64,000 nt of DNA, taken from positions 20,459,086 through 20,523,085 of the forward strand of contig OX940871.1 in NCBI GenBank assembly GCA_954871525.1, read 5' to 3'. The stretch is from Parietaria judaica (Eukaryota > Streptophyta > Magnoliopsida > Rosales > Urticaceae). The notes under the pieces were generated by a model. It had not been told where the DNA came from and did not search any database. It worked only from the letters and a program-made list of their open reading frames with translations. Positions 47,301 through 57,770 of this stretch are shown here, piece by piece (positions within the stretch are counted from its first letter, which is position 1; every line of letters starts with the position of its first letter). A program made the position numbers and the translations under genes.

Positions 47301-50300
47301 CTTCGCTATATATTTTATTTTTCTAAAAGCACTTTTTTAAAACAAACAATTTTTTACCGTTACAGAGTGCTGAGAAATAATAATTTTACCGCTTCGATTC
47401 CATCCGACATTGGTAAATACACAAGCTTGCAGCAGCTGTAAGTTTATAGTAACTTTTGGATCTAATTATACATATATATATAATATATATATATATATAT
47501 ACGTATATTATATGTACATATGTATATTATCTTGATCATGCTCAAAGAATTTAATTTGCAAAATTATCTTGTTTACAGGGATTTGAGTTTCAATAAACTA
47601 CATGGGCCGATTCCGGCGTCTCTCTTCAACTTGAGTTCACTAATAACTCTGTAATACCTATTCTCTTCAATTACATTTGAACATGGAATCTTTATATGTT
47701 AAGCATTGTTCTAATTTATCGATCAGGTTTCTCGGAAATAATAGCTTAAACGGTACGATCTCCAAACGAAAGAGCTCGTCTCTTCGTACTATGTAAGCAC
47801 TTCATTGAAATAAATATAAAAAGCTTCTGAATAGAAAATTTTATAGTAAAAGGAACAAGTTAATTATATTATCTTTTTTTTTTTTCGCAGCGATCTCTCG
47901 TACAATAACCTAGTCGGGACCGTTCCTTCGTGGGCGAACGAGACAAATCTGCAGCTGTACGTCTTGCTTGATGTTCAAACAATTTGGTTTATAATTTTAT
48001 ACGTTAATAATTGTACCAACAATATCTCTATTTACTATTCTCTCTCTCCACTTTTTTTTTTTTATACAGCAACTTGGTCGCCAACAATTTTACGATAGGA
48101 AGTTCCGGGAATAGGTGATTCCGAACTTCGAATTTTGATGCTCTTATTTGCAGCTTGAACTATTGCTTACCCTTTCTTCTTGAATCACAAAATGCTTAAG
48201 CTCTGTTCCAAATAATAGGTGATTCCGAACTTCGAATTTTGATGCTCTTATTTGCAGCTTGAACTATTGCTTACCCTTTCTTCTTGAATCACAAAATGCT
48301 TAAGCTCTGTTCCAAATAACAGCTTGAATCTCCAATCTAAATTCGTTTTTTTATGTCTGCTTCTTATAGTGGTTTGCGTTCGGGGTTGACCTGTCTTCAG
48401 AGCACCTTCCCGTGCGGCTTAGGCCGTCCCATATGTGAGTAAAGCAGATTATGGGCTATCGGAAACGAACATACGGTGTTTATTTTTATTTTTAATGGAA
48501 AAAATCGGAGACGGAACGTCTGATTCAGACTGTTAATTATTTCGGAACGTAGATTCTCAATTCGGGATTAACTCGGGTGGCCTTGAGATGAAATCATCGC
48601 ACAGCAATATTGTCTACACGTCGGACACTGAACCGCTCGGTGCAGCCTCGTATTTCACAAGCGAAAGAAGGAGTTGGGCGGTGAGCAACGTTGGACTCTT
48701 CACCGGAAGCAGTAACATTAGCTACACGAAAGACTCCGGGGCTCAGTTCACAAACACTCTGAACTCTGAGCTATTTCGAACCACAAGGCTCTCCGCTTCT
48801 TCGCTCAGATACTACGGCTTAGGGCTCCAGAACGGGAACTACACAGTGCAACTAGAGTTCGCCGAGATTGCTTTCGACAGTGGACGCACGTGGAAAAGCG
48901 TTGGGAGGCGCGTGTTTGATGTTTATATCCAGGTATGATTTTGATTGCACATGGATAGATAGTCAAACAGACATGAGAACTCTTTAAATGGAAACCAGGT
49001 CAGTAAGTTAATTAATTACATTTTCAAGTTACTATATCCGGCGCCTATGGCACGTTTGTTGGGCTTACTTCTTGCCTAGGTCTTGAGAGAGCTATGCTCG
49101 TGTCGTGTTCTCGAAGGAACGACAGTTTATATTTTTATTTTGTGTTTGAGTTAATTTTCAATAAATGTATCCGCTTATCCTCGCCTTGGTGATTATCGTA
49201 AACCTAAGTCGACCCGCTCATTAAGCTAAGCCTGCACTTTTTCTTATATTTTACAAGAGACTGACCTCTAGACCTCACTGTTGGTACTTAAACTGCAGGG
49301 AATACTTGTTTTGAAGGACTTTGACATCACAAAAGAGGCCGGTGGGGTGATACACCGGGCTGTGACGAAGCCGTTTGTGGCTCCGGTTACGGAGAATTAC
49401 CTTGAAGTTCATCTCTTCTGGGCCGGTAAAGGAACTTGCTGTATCCCGGCTCAGGGCACCTACGGCCCTTCTATTTCAGCTCTCAGTGCAACACCCTTTG
49501 GTAATGGACCGCAAATTCATTCTGGATCTGTTTGCCATTTTGGTTTGACAACTAAGAACCAGTGTGATAGGACCCCTGATAAAAATCAAACAGAAAACCC
49601 GAACACTTCATTCACAACAAAACCCCATGGTGTCTAATTCACGAGTAGACCGGAAAAATCTTCCACGGATGTTCATTAGGCATTTTCCACTAATCAAACA
49701 TGTAACATAGAAACCCTAATCCTATACTTAATAAAATACACTTCATTAAATACCTATTCTTAACATATGTTGGCGATTTGTTTACGTAGAAAAAGGAAAT
49801 CTACATGCCAGTTTCCGTAGTTAAACATGGACAAATTCAGCGGAAACAGGTCTTTTGGCTCGTTTCATGTTTTCCCGCCTGAAAAATAGATCCGGACCGC
49901 CCGTCTGATAAAAAAAAAAACTCGGATTTTCATCGATTATCCCATTCTTAGTATTTTTTAGATTTAAGAATGTCTCTTATTTTAAATTGAAACAGATAGA
50001 AATTTTTACAGGAACGGAGTCGAGGAAACCCGTTTCTATTAAGGTATACTTGTTGACTATAGAAAGTTTTGACACAGATTTTGAACCAACTGTCACTAAC
50101 GAACTTCCAAGCACTAAGAAGAACCACACGGGTCTTATCGTGGGGGTTATCGTTGGCGTGACCGTTTTAGCCTTGGTGATGTTTTTCCTTTTGCTCGTTG
50201 TTCAAAGGAGAAGAAAGCTGGCCCAAATGCGTGGCAATGAAGGTAATCGTTTTTTTCGTAAATGTCGTCCGTTTTCATGCGATAGTTAGTAATTCAAACA

Positions 50301-52394
50301 ATTAATTTCTTCAAACCCTAATGATAAATTCAATCGCAGATTTCCTTGGAATGGATGTTAAGCCGTTCACATTCAGTTACGCCGAGCTTAAGACGGCGAC
50401 AAATGATTTCGATTCCGCCAATAAATTGGGTGAAGGTGGCTTCGGACCAGTGTTCAAGGCGCGTGAACTCTCTTGATCAAATCATTGTAACTTGCAACCC
50501 AAGAAATATACTTTCTCATAGTCTAATTCCGTAAATGAACGTGAAGCAGGGCACACTCGAAGACGGAAGAGTCATAGCCGTAAAGCAACTATCTTTAACT
50601 TCCCACCAAGGGAAGAATCAGTTCGTGACCGAAATTGCGACGATCTTGGCCGTTCAACACCGCAATTTGGTGAAATTGTACGGGTGTTGCATAGAGGGAG
50701 ACAATCGACATCTCGTCTACGAATTTCTGGAGAACAAGAGTCTCGATCAAGCACTCTTTCGTATGAATCTATAAGAACAACTTTTACGCACATACATTTT
50801 TTGGTGAAACTTGTGCTCTAAATCAAATTCTTGGACCATTTCAAAGCCTAAACCAATTTCGCTAAATAAAAACCGTTATGTAAAATACCATTTTTAGATC
50901 GGTTTTTGAAGCGGAAAATCATTGTAAAAAAAATCGACAATAGACTTTAAACTTTAAATTAAAATTTAATTCAATATTAGATTATAACTATTAACGAAAT
51001 ATAAATAAGCACGAAAAAAATCCTAATGATTTTGTACTGTGATGAATAAGGAAGCGAGAGGTTGAAGCTCAATTGGTTGACCCGGTTCGAGATCTGCCTG
51101 GGCGTGGCGAGAGGGCTGGCTTATCTCCACGAAGAGTCACGGATGCGAATCGTTCACAGAGACGTAAAGTCTAGCAACATCCTTCTCGACTCTGATCTTG
51201 TTCCAAAGATCTCGGATTTCGGTCTCGCCAAACTCTACCACGACAACAAGACTCACATAAGCACCGGTGTCGCAGGAACAATGTGAGTTTCAAAACTTTC
51301 ATCTCTACGCAATTTGTTGTTAACAAAGAAAATGTAGAGGAAAGATGTTATATATTTCATTGAGGTAGAAGGCTCTATTCATATATGTACAACCATTCTA
51401 GATTATTCTACTTCTAAGTTATTCTAAGAGTAATAAATGAATTCTAGATAATTCTACTTCTAAGCTATTCTAATTAAATATAACCTAGATTGTTCTAGAT
51501 AAACATAATCTATAATAGTCTAAATAAATCTAGAATATTCTTTTAACATTTGTCATTATAGAGTGGAAACTTGTGAAATTAATACTCAATATTCCATAAC
51601 CTTTTTTAAGTGAAAGATGGAAACCCGGCATCTCACAATGTGATCTCGAATCCCAACTAGGTTGACACCTAAAAACACAAAGTAAGAAACGGGACTCTGA
51701 ATAAGATAAATGAAAAATATCACAGTTTAAAAGGATATAATAATAAAAAAAAAAAAAAACAAGAACTAACAGTAACTAAGATATGTCTCTAACGCTATCA
51801 GTGTTCTATATATCCAACTGACCGTTGAAGCGCTTCGATTGCAGAGGCTATGTTGCGCCGGAGTACGCAATGCGCGGGCATTTGACAGAGAAGACGGACG
51901 TTTTTGCGTTCGGCGTGGTGGTTCTGGAGGTGGTTAGCGGGAGGGCGAATTCCGACTCTACGTTGGATGAGGAGAAGATTTACCTTCTCGGATGGGTAAA
52001 CAGAGACGAGAAGCCAGCTTTTATTTTCAAAGCGACTCCTTTCTTGTTCCGAGCTCGATATTCATCGTGCTATATTCGTTTTCAGGCCTGGAATCTACAT
52101 GAGCAAAACCGGGAGCTCGAGCTCGTCGATCCCGAGCTTTCAGAGTACGACGAGGAAGAAGTGAGAAGGCTGATCAGTGTGGCTTTTTTGTGCACGCAGA
52201 CCAAGCCCGCCGTGCGTCCTTCCATGTCGCGAGCGGTGGCGATGCTCTCTGGCGACGCAGATGTCAACACCGAGATCTCCCGGCCCGGGTACCTGGCCGA
52301 CTGGGAGTCCAGCGACGTAAGCGCCCTAATGCATACCTCTGACTTTGCTGTGAGGGACACCGATTCCAGCTTCTACGACTCATCCCGCTCCTAA
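44379..52394 (+). CDS. Gene 3: LRR-malectin receptor-like Ser/Thr kinase (LRR-VIII-2 type)
   Basis: Exons: 44379-44508, 44836-45025, 45452-45523, 45626-45697, 45814-45885, 46374-46445, 46700-46771, 46881-46952, 47031-47102, 47189-47260, 47366-47437, 47579-47650, 47727-47792, 47891-47956, 48070-48114, 48370-48434, 48553-48932, 49299-49500, 50078-50242, 50340-50458, 50550-50760, 51051-51282, 51845-51995, 52086-52394. They join into 1016 residues. The architecture matches gene 2, with a (TQ)n stretch after the signal peptide. The kinase has catalytic Lys728, HRD 822-824 and DFG 842-844. Three oddities: exon 20 is followed by GC rather than GT; exon 15's donor lies in a 104-bp tandem duplication; and the C-terminus is about 28 residues shorter than gene 2 because of a small deletion and an early TAA. 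If the GC donor is not used, the kinase would be broken after its glycine loop. Nearest paralogue is gene 2. Confidence 0.88.
46560..46670 (-). mobile_element. SINE-like copy in intron 6 of gene 3
   Basis: Read on the minus strand it shows TTGGTCTAGTGATAAAGAG (box A-like) and CTTGAATTCTAGTCAC (decayed box B), matching the copy at 6180-6310. Confidence 0.55.
48111..48318 (+). repeat. 104-bp tandem duplication containing a splice donor
   Basis: The segment beginning ATAGGTGATTCC at 48111 is repeated from 48215 with no difference I can see apart from the last base. Each unit starts with the end of exon 15 (ATAG) and the intron's GTGATT donor. Gene 2 has one copy. The duplication is very recent. 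Confidence 0.92.
51320..51800. mobile_element. Probable retroelement fragment in intron 22 of gene 3
   Basis: Intron 22 is 562 bases here against 200 in gene 2. The extra DNA starts near TGTTAACAAAG (51319) and has repeated TTCTAGATxATTCTACTTCTAAG motifs and an A tract near 51750-51763. It resembles an LTR, but ends and target duplication are unclear. Confidence 0.4.
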
Positions 52395-52773
52395 ACAGCT
52401 CCGCTCGTCCGTTTCTCGGAAGGCCATTACCGAGGGGAGGGTAGAGGCCGGTTTTAGAGATGCCTTATAATAAGCTGATGAATTAAGCCTTGGGTTTCTG
52501 TTTGTGTGTATCTACTATGCACAGGATTTGCTTTATTTGTCTTGATGTATTTCTAGGGAAAGTTTTAATTTGAATTTACGTTTTTCTAGAGAAACCGTGA
52601 CCGCCCGGTTTCGGAAAGCCCGGATAATTGAGATTTTGGGCCATCCTGGGCAACACCTCTAAATGAAGCAAAAGACAAAATAGACAATTTGAATCAATTT
52701 CATTCCCATCACTTCAAGTAATCAAAAAATAGCAGAACAAAACATTCTGCAACAACAAAAAACGACACATTAA

Positions 52774-53343
52774 TCACTCGCACAACACGATCCTCGTGAC
52801 GCCGACCACCAGACACGCCACCCCGAAGAAGACGAGCGACACGAAGTCCCTCGGCGCCCAACTCCGCGCCGGCCCCACCTCGCCGGCCCGCAGGCTCTTC
52901 GCCCGCCTCAGCGCGTCCACCTCTCTCAGCAAGTCGAACTCGAGCCCCTTCCGCTTCAGCTCCTCCGCGCAGCGGCCGAGCAGCTTCGCGTCCTCCTTCT
53001 CGCGCGCCACCAGCTTCTCGAGCCGCGCCTCCGCCTCGCCCTTGTAGCGCACGGCCCAGATCAGCCCCATCGAGAATGCCACCGAGCACAGCGAGGGGAC
53101 CCAGGCGCGGGCGCACGCCCCGGCCCCGGCCCCGGAGAAGAGGAGGAGGAGCGAGAGGGAGTGGAAGAGGAAGAAGAGGACGTAGAGCGTGGTGAGCTCG
53201 CGGCGGACCGAGTCGAGCTGCGTCTCCTTGAGGGCGACGCGGTGGAAGATGAGCTCCTCCTCTTTGAGCCACTGCTTGAGGAGGAGGCGGTGGGTCGGCG
53301 TGTCGGCGATCTGCTGAAGCGGGTGCAGGGGCTTGGACTCCAT
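52774..53343 (-). CDS. Small predicted membrane protein, single exon
   Basis: The ATG at 53341-53343 gives 189 residues beginning MESKPLHPLQQIADTPTHRL; an upstream in-frame GTG is less likely. The N-terminal QWLKEEELIFHRVALKETQLDSVRRELTTLY segment is amphipathic. Two hydrophobic segments follow at about residues 50-68 (VLFFLFHSLSLLLLF) and 75-95. A charged helical region (EARLEKLVAREKEDAKLL...) suggests a coiled coil, and a last hydrophobic segment (FVSLVFFGVACLVVGVTRIVL) ends the protein like a tail anchor. I believe this is a conserved plant membrane protein of unknown function, but assign no role. It is strikingly GC-rich against AT-rich flanks and converges on gene 3, about 380 bases away. 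Confidence 0.75.
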   Translation of the reverse strand: MESKPLHPLQQIADTPTHRLLLKQWLKEEELIFHRVALKETQLDSVRRELTTLYVLFFLFHSLSLLLLFSGAGAGACARAWVPSLCSVAFSMGLIWAVRYKGEAEARLEKLVAREKEDAKLLGRCAEELKRKGLEFDLLREVDALRRAKSLRAGEVGPARSWAPRDFVSLVFFGVACLVVGVTRIVLCE

Positions 53344-53469
53344 TATTGAGCTCTGATCGGCCACGGAAGCTTGAATTCGTCTCTTCTAATTTCTTGCTTT
53401 TTGTTTTCTCTGTGATGTGAAGCTTAAAAGGATATATCTTGTATTTAAATGTTCTCAACGGTCGAATTT

Positions 53470-54303
53470 CGGGAGGGAGGAGTTACGGAAATACCCTTGG
53501 TCACTGGGGTGTATTTACGGGATTGGGTAAGGGCGAAAAGTGTATATTCGCAGCGTATAGAATAGACGTTACTATGGGACGCTGCAACGGTCGAGTGAGT
53601 AATATTACTTGAGTATTAAGATTTCGAAAAGCAAAAGATCTAGATCAGGCCTCTAAATAAATAAATAAAAATTTAAAAAAATTATTGTAGTTTTCTCTCT
53701 TCTTTTTATATTTTTATTATTTTCTATAAGGTTAAATATTTCTGTTATTTTTTTATTTTATTTTTATAACTTAATACATAAATTTTGATACATAAAAATG
53801 TTGAGCACTTAAATGTACTTAAATACTTCTCTATTTAACATAACTTCGCCAAATAACTTCCACAAATATACCGAATACCGTAATATAAATGTAAACACAT
53901 TTAAAAGAAAATTAATATAGCTTAGCTGAAATTATAGTTTTAAAGATGTACTCAAACAATTATATATATATATAAATTAACGTTTCTTTGGTATAATAAT
54001 AAAAACTATTTATATTTTGGGTGATAAATTTCAACGTTTTCTTGAAAAAAAAAATTGTATGATATATATTTTTTCAACTTTTATTCTTTTTTTTTTCATA
54101 ACTAAAGAGATTATTAATCCGACTTTATGATATATTAACGATTATACGAGAAATTGAGATCATGGATTAAACACATTGAAGTGTAAATATGGAAAACTAA
54201 GATGAGTAGAAATAAAATAATAAAAAGATAAATTTCAAGGTTTTTCTAAAGTTTAGGGTGAAATATATGTTATTAAATGGGTTTGGAGAGTCCATATGAT
54301 ATT
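53470..54303. other. AT-rich intergenic DNA
   Basis: The first 100 bases upstream of the small membrane-protein gene should hold its promoter. The rest is AT-rich with no gene or structure that I recognise. The last five bases (ATATT) are the expected left target-site copy of the Tat element. Confidence 0.45.
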
Positions 54304-55157
54304 TGTTGATGTACAAATTCGTCATTATTTAATATGACATAAAGTGCTAAGGTTGTGAATTAATTAAATTTACAAACCATGATAAAAGGCTTTAAAGAAA
54401 CAAACTGGTATTCGTAAAAGCCCATTTGAGAAGCCCAAAGAGATCCTTAATCAGACCAAGAACCTACGGATACAGGCTACTCGACCCAATGAGTTCTAAA
54501 GCCCAAATCCATTCGACATCAGCCCAGAAAGACGAGGGTAGAGTCGTCATATTCTCTACCCGGCATCATATTTCAAACTCAGACGGAAGACCAGGAACAC
54601 AGAGTCAAGTCTCCAATGGGCATAATTCAAACACGACGACGAGAACGAAGTCATGGGACACGTGTAGCCAAATCGTCCATTCAACCCGGTCAGCACGGAG
54701 TGAAGACCCCTCGATTCCTGGAAGTTCAACGGGAAGAATTGAAGTCTATAAATGCCAAAGCTCAAGCTCAGATCAACACACACGCATACTTACAACCTCG
54801 AGAGAATACACTGAAGAGATTCTACCCGGCATTCTTGTCTATTCGAGATCTTATTGTATTCTTTCTCTCTTTCTCCATTTCTTTCTATTCTCAGACGTGA
54901 TCTAGCTGCCTGTAGATATCCGTCTATGTTCATTGTCGCAATAAACTAACAGAGGAAGTAGTCAACTACCGCTTTGGGACGAACCTCTATAAAAAATCCC
55001 TCGTCTCATTTATATCGCTTATATACTTACATATATATCGTGAGTGAACCGTGAGCTTGCAACGCGAGAGATCGAATTCCACCAAGTTGTTTCATCCAAA
55101 AATATCATACGCTCACAAGTCACACTTGACTGATTGAGGTGGGAAACCACGTCAACA
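54304..55157 (+). repeat. 5' LTR (854 bp)
   Basis: It opens TGTTGATG and closes CGTCAACA, inverted ends TGTTGA/TCAACA. The start is repeated at 63766. A TATA-like TCTATAAAT lies at about 54744-54752, the probable promoter. Confidence 0.93.
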
Positions 55158-55160
55158 GTT

Positions 55161-55178
55161 TGGCGCCGTCTGTGGGAA
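55161..55178 (+). other. Primer-binding site
   Basis: TGGCGCCGTCTGTGGGAA lies three bases after the LTR. This TGGCGCC-type site is common in Tat and Athila relatives and differs from the initiator-Met site of the other two elements. I do not assign the tRNA. Confidence 0.8.
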
Positions 55179-55221
55179 ATTGATCTCGCTAACTCCTAAA
55201 AGCTCAAAGCACTCCGCGAAC

Positions 55222-56679
55222 ATGAGCAACAACGAAGTCGCAATCGTGAACGGGTCTGAGGTGAACAACCCAGATCCAAACACGGAATCGAGCAACCTAG
55301 AGTCTCAGCTAGAGGCTAGCGCTGCTGAGAATCGAGAGCTGCGCCAGCGACTCGACTCTCTGGAAGCCAACCAAGCCCGAAATGAGCGTCGTCAGAGCGC
55401 TAACCGGACTGATCCGGGACAAAGCTCTGGGTATCAAGGCCGGACCGGGCTCGACGCTGTCCACTTCTATTTTGCCGACGTGGACAATCCGCAAGCGCCG
55501 AGGCGAAACCAGCCCCGACTACCCAGCGGCCCTAGGCCCGCGACGCCTCCCCCGCCCCCTGAAACAGGAACACCCCTTTTTACCCCCTTGACGGGTCTCT
55601 ACCCGTCTAATATGGGGAATGTTGCTTCGAGCAGTCACCAACGCCCGGGACCCCAAAACCGACAATCGGGGTACGAGCAAAGCCGTAACATCAGCCAGGC
55701 CCTCAACGGCCACCCGGTCACGTACCCGAGGTATCCCAGCCCGGTGTACGGACAGGAACCCCTCCAGGCTGTGCGCCCCGAACAAGCTCCCCAGCGCACA
55801 GAACTGGAAGAACTCAAACGCTCAATAGCCGAAATGAATGAGAAGCTTATTCACGTGCGCTCTCGCGTGCACAGCGCCACTACCGCTGCCCCCGAGATAG
55901 AACGTCTAGTGGAGGAGGCAGAAAGGACACCCTTTAAGCCCGTCATAACTAACGTTATACTCACGGAAGGCGGACGAGTATATGTGCCAAAGTACGACGG
56001 GACGACCGACCCCAAAGTATACTTGAGGTCCTTCAGGATTGCGATGGGGCGAGCCCATCTGGAAGCGCACGAATTGGACGCTGGGCGCTGCCAATATTTC
56101 TCTGAAAATCTGGTCGGCCCGGCGATGGAATGGTTCTCGAAACTTGAACCACGTTCCATAGACAACTTCGGACAGCTAACGACCCTTTTTCTCAAACATT
56201 TTTCCATGTTTATGGAAACCGAGATCACGGCGGCAAACCTCTATGCCTTGCAGCAAGAGAGAGGAGAGCCCCTCAGAGCTTTTATGACCAGGTTCAAAAA
56301 GACCATGGTCAAAATAAACGGGATCAGTGACGAAACCGCCATAGCCGCTCTCACGGCCGGATTATGGTACGATTCGAAGTTCAAAACGGACATCGTCGTG
56401 AATCGTTACGACTCCATCGAAGACGTTATCCACAGATCATCCAACTGGATCAGGCATGACAAAGAACTCGAAGCCATGCGAAGGAGACATGGATCTCAAC
56501 CCGTCCACCAACGGAACACCGGACCACCCGGGCAGCAGCGCCGCCTAGGGCCGGAAATCACAACATCCCTTTCAGGGGACAAAGGAATCCCCCCCCAGTC
56601 CAGAAGCACCCATTCCAAACCCAGAATCCGAGGGCTAATAACGGACCGAACCCGCGAAGCCCGTAGGTTTTCAACGTAA
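55222..56679 (+). CDS. gag: Gag protein of the Tat element
   Basis: I choose the ATG at 55222 (MSNNEVAIV), giving about 485 residues; an earlier in-frame ATG at 55180 sits at the primer site. An N-terminal coiled-coil-like stretch (SQLEASAAENRELRQRLDSLEAN) and a Pro-rich linker precede the retrotransposon Gag core (VPKYDGTTDPKVYLRSF, GPAMEWFSKL, FLKHFSMF, YALQQERGEPLRAFMTRFK). The frame stops at 56677-56679, before the CX2HX4HX4C zinc knuckle (CNFHKVFGHHTKNC, about 56802-56843), which is in the protease frame. The two frames overlap by only about ten bases (56667-56676). Either a -1 shift or a mutation separates them. Confidence 0.85.
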   Translation: MSNNEVAIVNGSEVNNPDPNTESSNLESQLEASAAENRELRQRLDSLEANQARNERRQSANRTDPGQSSGYQGRTGLDAVHFYFADVDNPQAPRRNQPRLPSGPRPATPPPPPETGTPLFTPLTGLYPSNMGNVASSSHQRPGPQNRQSGYEQSRNISQALNGHPVTYPRYPSPVYGQEPLQAVRPEQAPQRTELEELKRSIAEMNEKLIHVRSRVHSATTAAPEIERLVEEAERTPFKPVITNVILTEGGRVYVPKYDGTTDPKVYLRSFRIAMGRAHLEAHELDAGRCQYFSENLVGPAMEWFSKLEPRSIDNFGQLTTLFLKHFSMFMETEITAANLYALQQERGEPLRAFMTRFKKTMVKINGISDETAIAALTAGLWYDSKFKTDIVVNRYDSIEDVIHRSSNWIRHDKELEAMRRRHGSQPVHQRNTGPPGQQRRLGPEITTSLSGDKGIPPQSRSTHSKPRIRGLITDRTREARRFST

Positions 56680-57764
56680 ATTCGGAAACCGCGGAATTCG
56701 AAGAACAGGTCGAAGCAGAAGAAACTCCTGGAGAAGTCCTGGTCAGCTCGAGAGACTTCCCACCGTACAGCAACGAAGGTTTCCCGAAACACGACCCGAA
56801 AGCGTGGTGTAACTTCCACAAGGTGTTCGGGCATCATACGAAGAATTGTATGGTACTCCGTGCCCGCCTAGCGGGAAAGTACATTAGTGGAGAGTTGGGG
56901 GAAATAAACTTCGGCAATGAGCTGAAAGGTGGGCGACCGATCGAGCAAAGCCCTCCCCAAAACCAACACCAAACCGGCCAGAAAAGAGAAGAGCAACACA
57001 GAACGCCGCGCGATAGCATACAACCTAGCAAAAGAGGACGAGTACATATGCTCGATGAGTCAAACGAGAAAACATACGAAGAAACGGAGAATTCCGGAGA
57101 GCAGCTCAGCGACATCTCCGAGCCCATCGGTAGAATCTACACTATTGTAGGAGGTTCCCAACTGCATGGTAACTCAGTAAACTCCATCAAGGCCCATCAG
57201 AGGAAGCTCAAGGCCGGACCGGTGACCGTACCGAGGCAAGAACCGGACTTCGAGATCTCATTCAAAGATAGTGAAGCGGCCACACTGATTGGTCCGCACG
57301 ACGATGCGCTGGTCGTCACACTCCTGGTTGCCTCGTATACGATGGACAGGATCTTAATCGATAACGGGAGCTCAGTCGACGTGATCTTCCTGGAGCCGTT
57401 GCTAAAGCTGGGAGTAGAAGAGACAGAGATCAACAGAGAAGCCATCCCGCTAACCGGCTTCGATGGAGGAACCATCAACGCGGTTGGCACGGTGCGACTG
57501 TCCATCGCAGCGGCGGGGGTCGGGAAGACCAAAAATTTCCTAGTGTTGGACTGCCCGTCCGTTTACAACATGATATTAGGAAGACCTTGGCTGCATATGA
57601 TGAAGGCCATACCATCAACCTACCATCAACTAATACGTTTCCCGAATAGGGCAGGAAAAATTGTTGAAATCAAGGGAAATAAAAAACAATCCGGAATTTT
57701 CTACATGAGCGCGTTCCGGAACATCCAGGCCGCTAAGGCCGGGAAAGAGCGATCTACCGCATAG
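56667..57764 (+). CDS. pro: Gag zinc knuckle and protease
   Basis: The frame opens after a TAG at 56664-56666 and ends with TAG at 57762-57764. It carries the histidine-rich zinc knuckle, a hydrophilic linker, then an aspartic protease: ALVVTLLVASYTMDRILIDNGSSVDVIF (active-site DNGSS, Asn in place of the usual Thr or Ser), and the second-half ILGRPWLHMM. It is in the same frame as RT downstream. The UAG is followed by CAA UUA, a readthrough-like context. No independent start is evident, so it is probably made as a fusion to Gag. Confidence 0.8.
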   Translation, partial: VFNVNSETAEFEEQVEAEETPGEVLVSSRDFPPYSNEGFPKHDPKAWCNFHKVFGHHTKNCMVLRARLAGKYISGELGEINFGNELKGGRPIEQSPPQNQHQTGQKREEQHRTPRDSIQPSKRGRVHMLDESNEKTYEETENSGEQLSDISEPIGRIYTIVGGSQLHGNSVNSIKAHQRKLKAGPVTVPRQEPDFEISFKDSEAATLIGPHDDALVVTLLVASYTMDRILIDNGSSVDVIFLEPLLKLGVEETEINREAIPLTGFDGGTINAVGTVRLSIAAAGVGKTKNFLVLDCPSVYNMILGRPWLHMMKAIPSTYHQLIRFPNRAGKIVEIKGNKKQSGIFYMSAFRNIQAAKAGKERSTA

Positions 57765-57770
57765 CAATTA
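57762..57770 (+). promoter_or_regulatory. Candidate stop-codon readthrough signal (UAG CAA UUA)
   Basis: The single stop between protease and RT, which share a frame, reads TAG CAA TTA. This matches the UAG-CAR-YYA context that directs readthrough in tobamoviruses, and comparable suppression is reported for the plant retroelement SIRE1. Function here is inferred. Confidence 0.55.
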
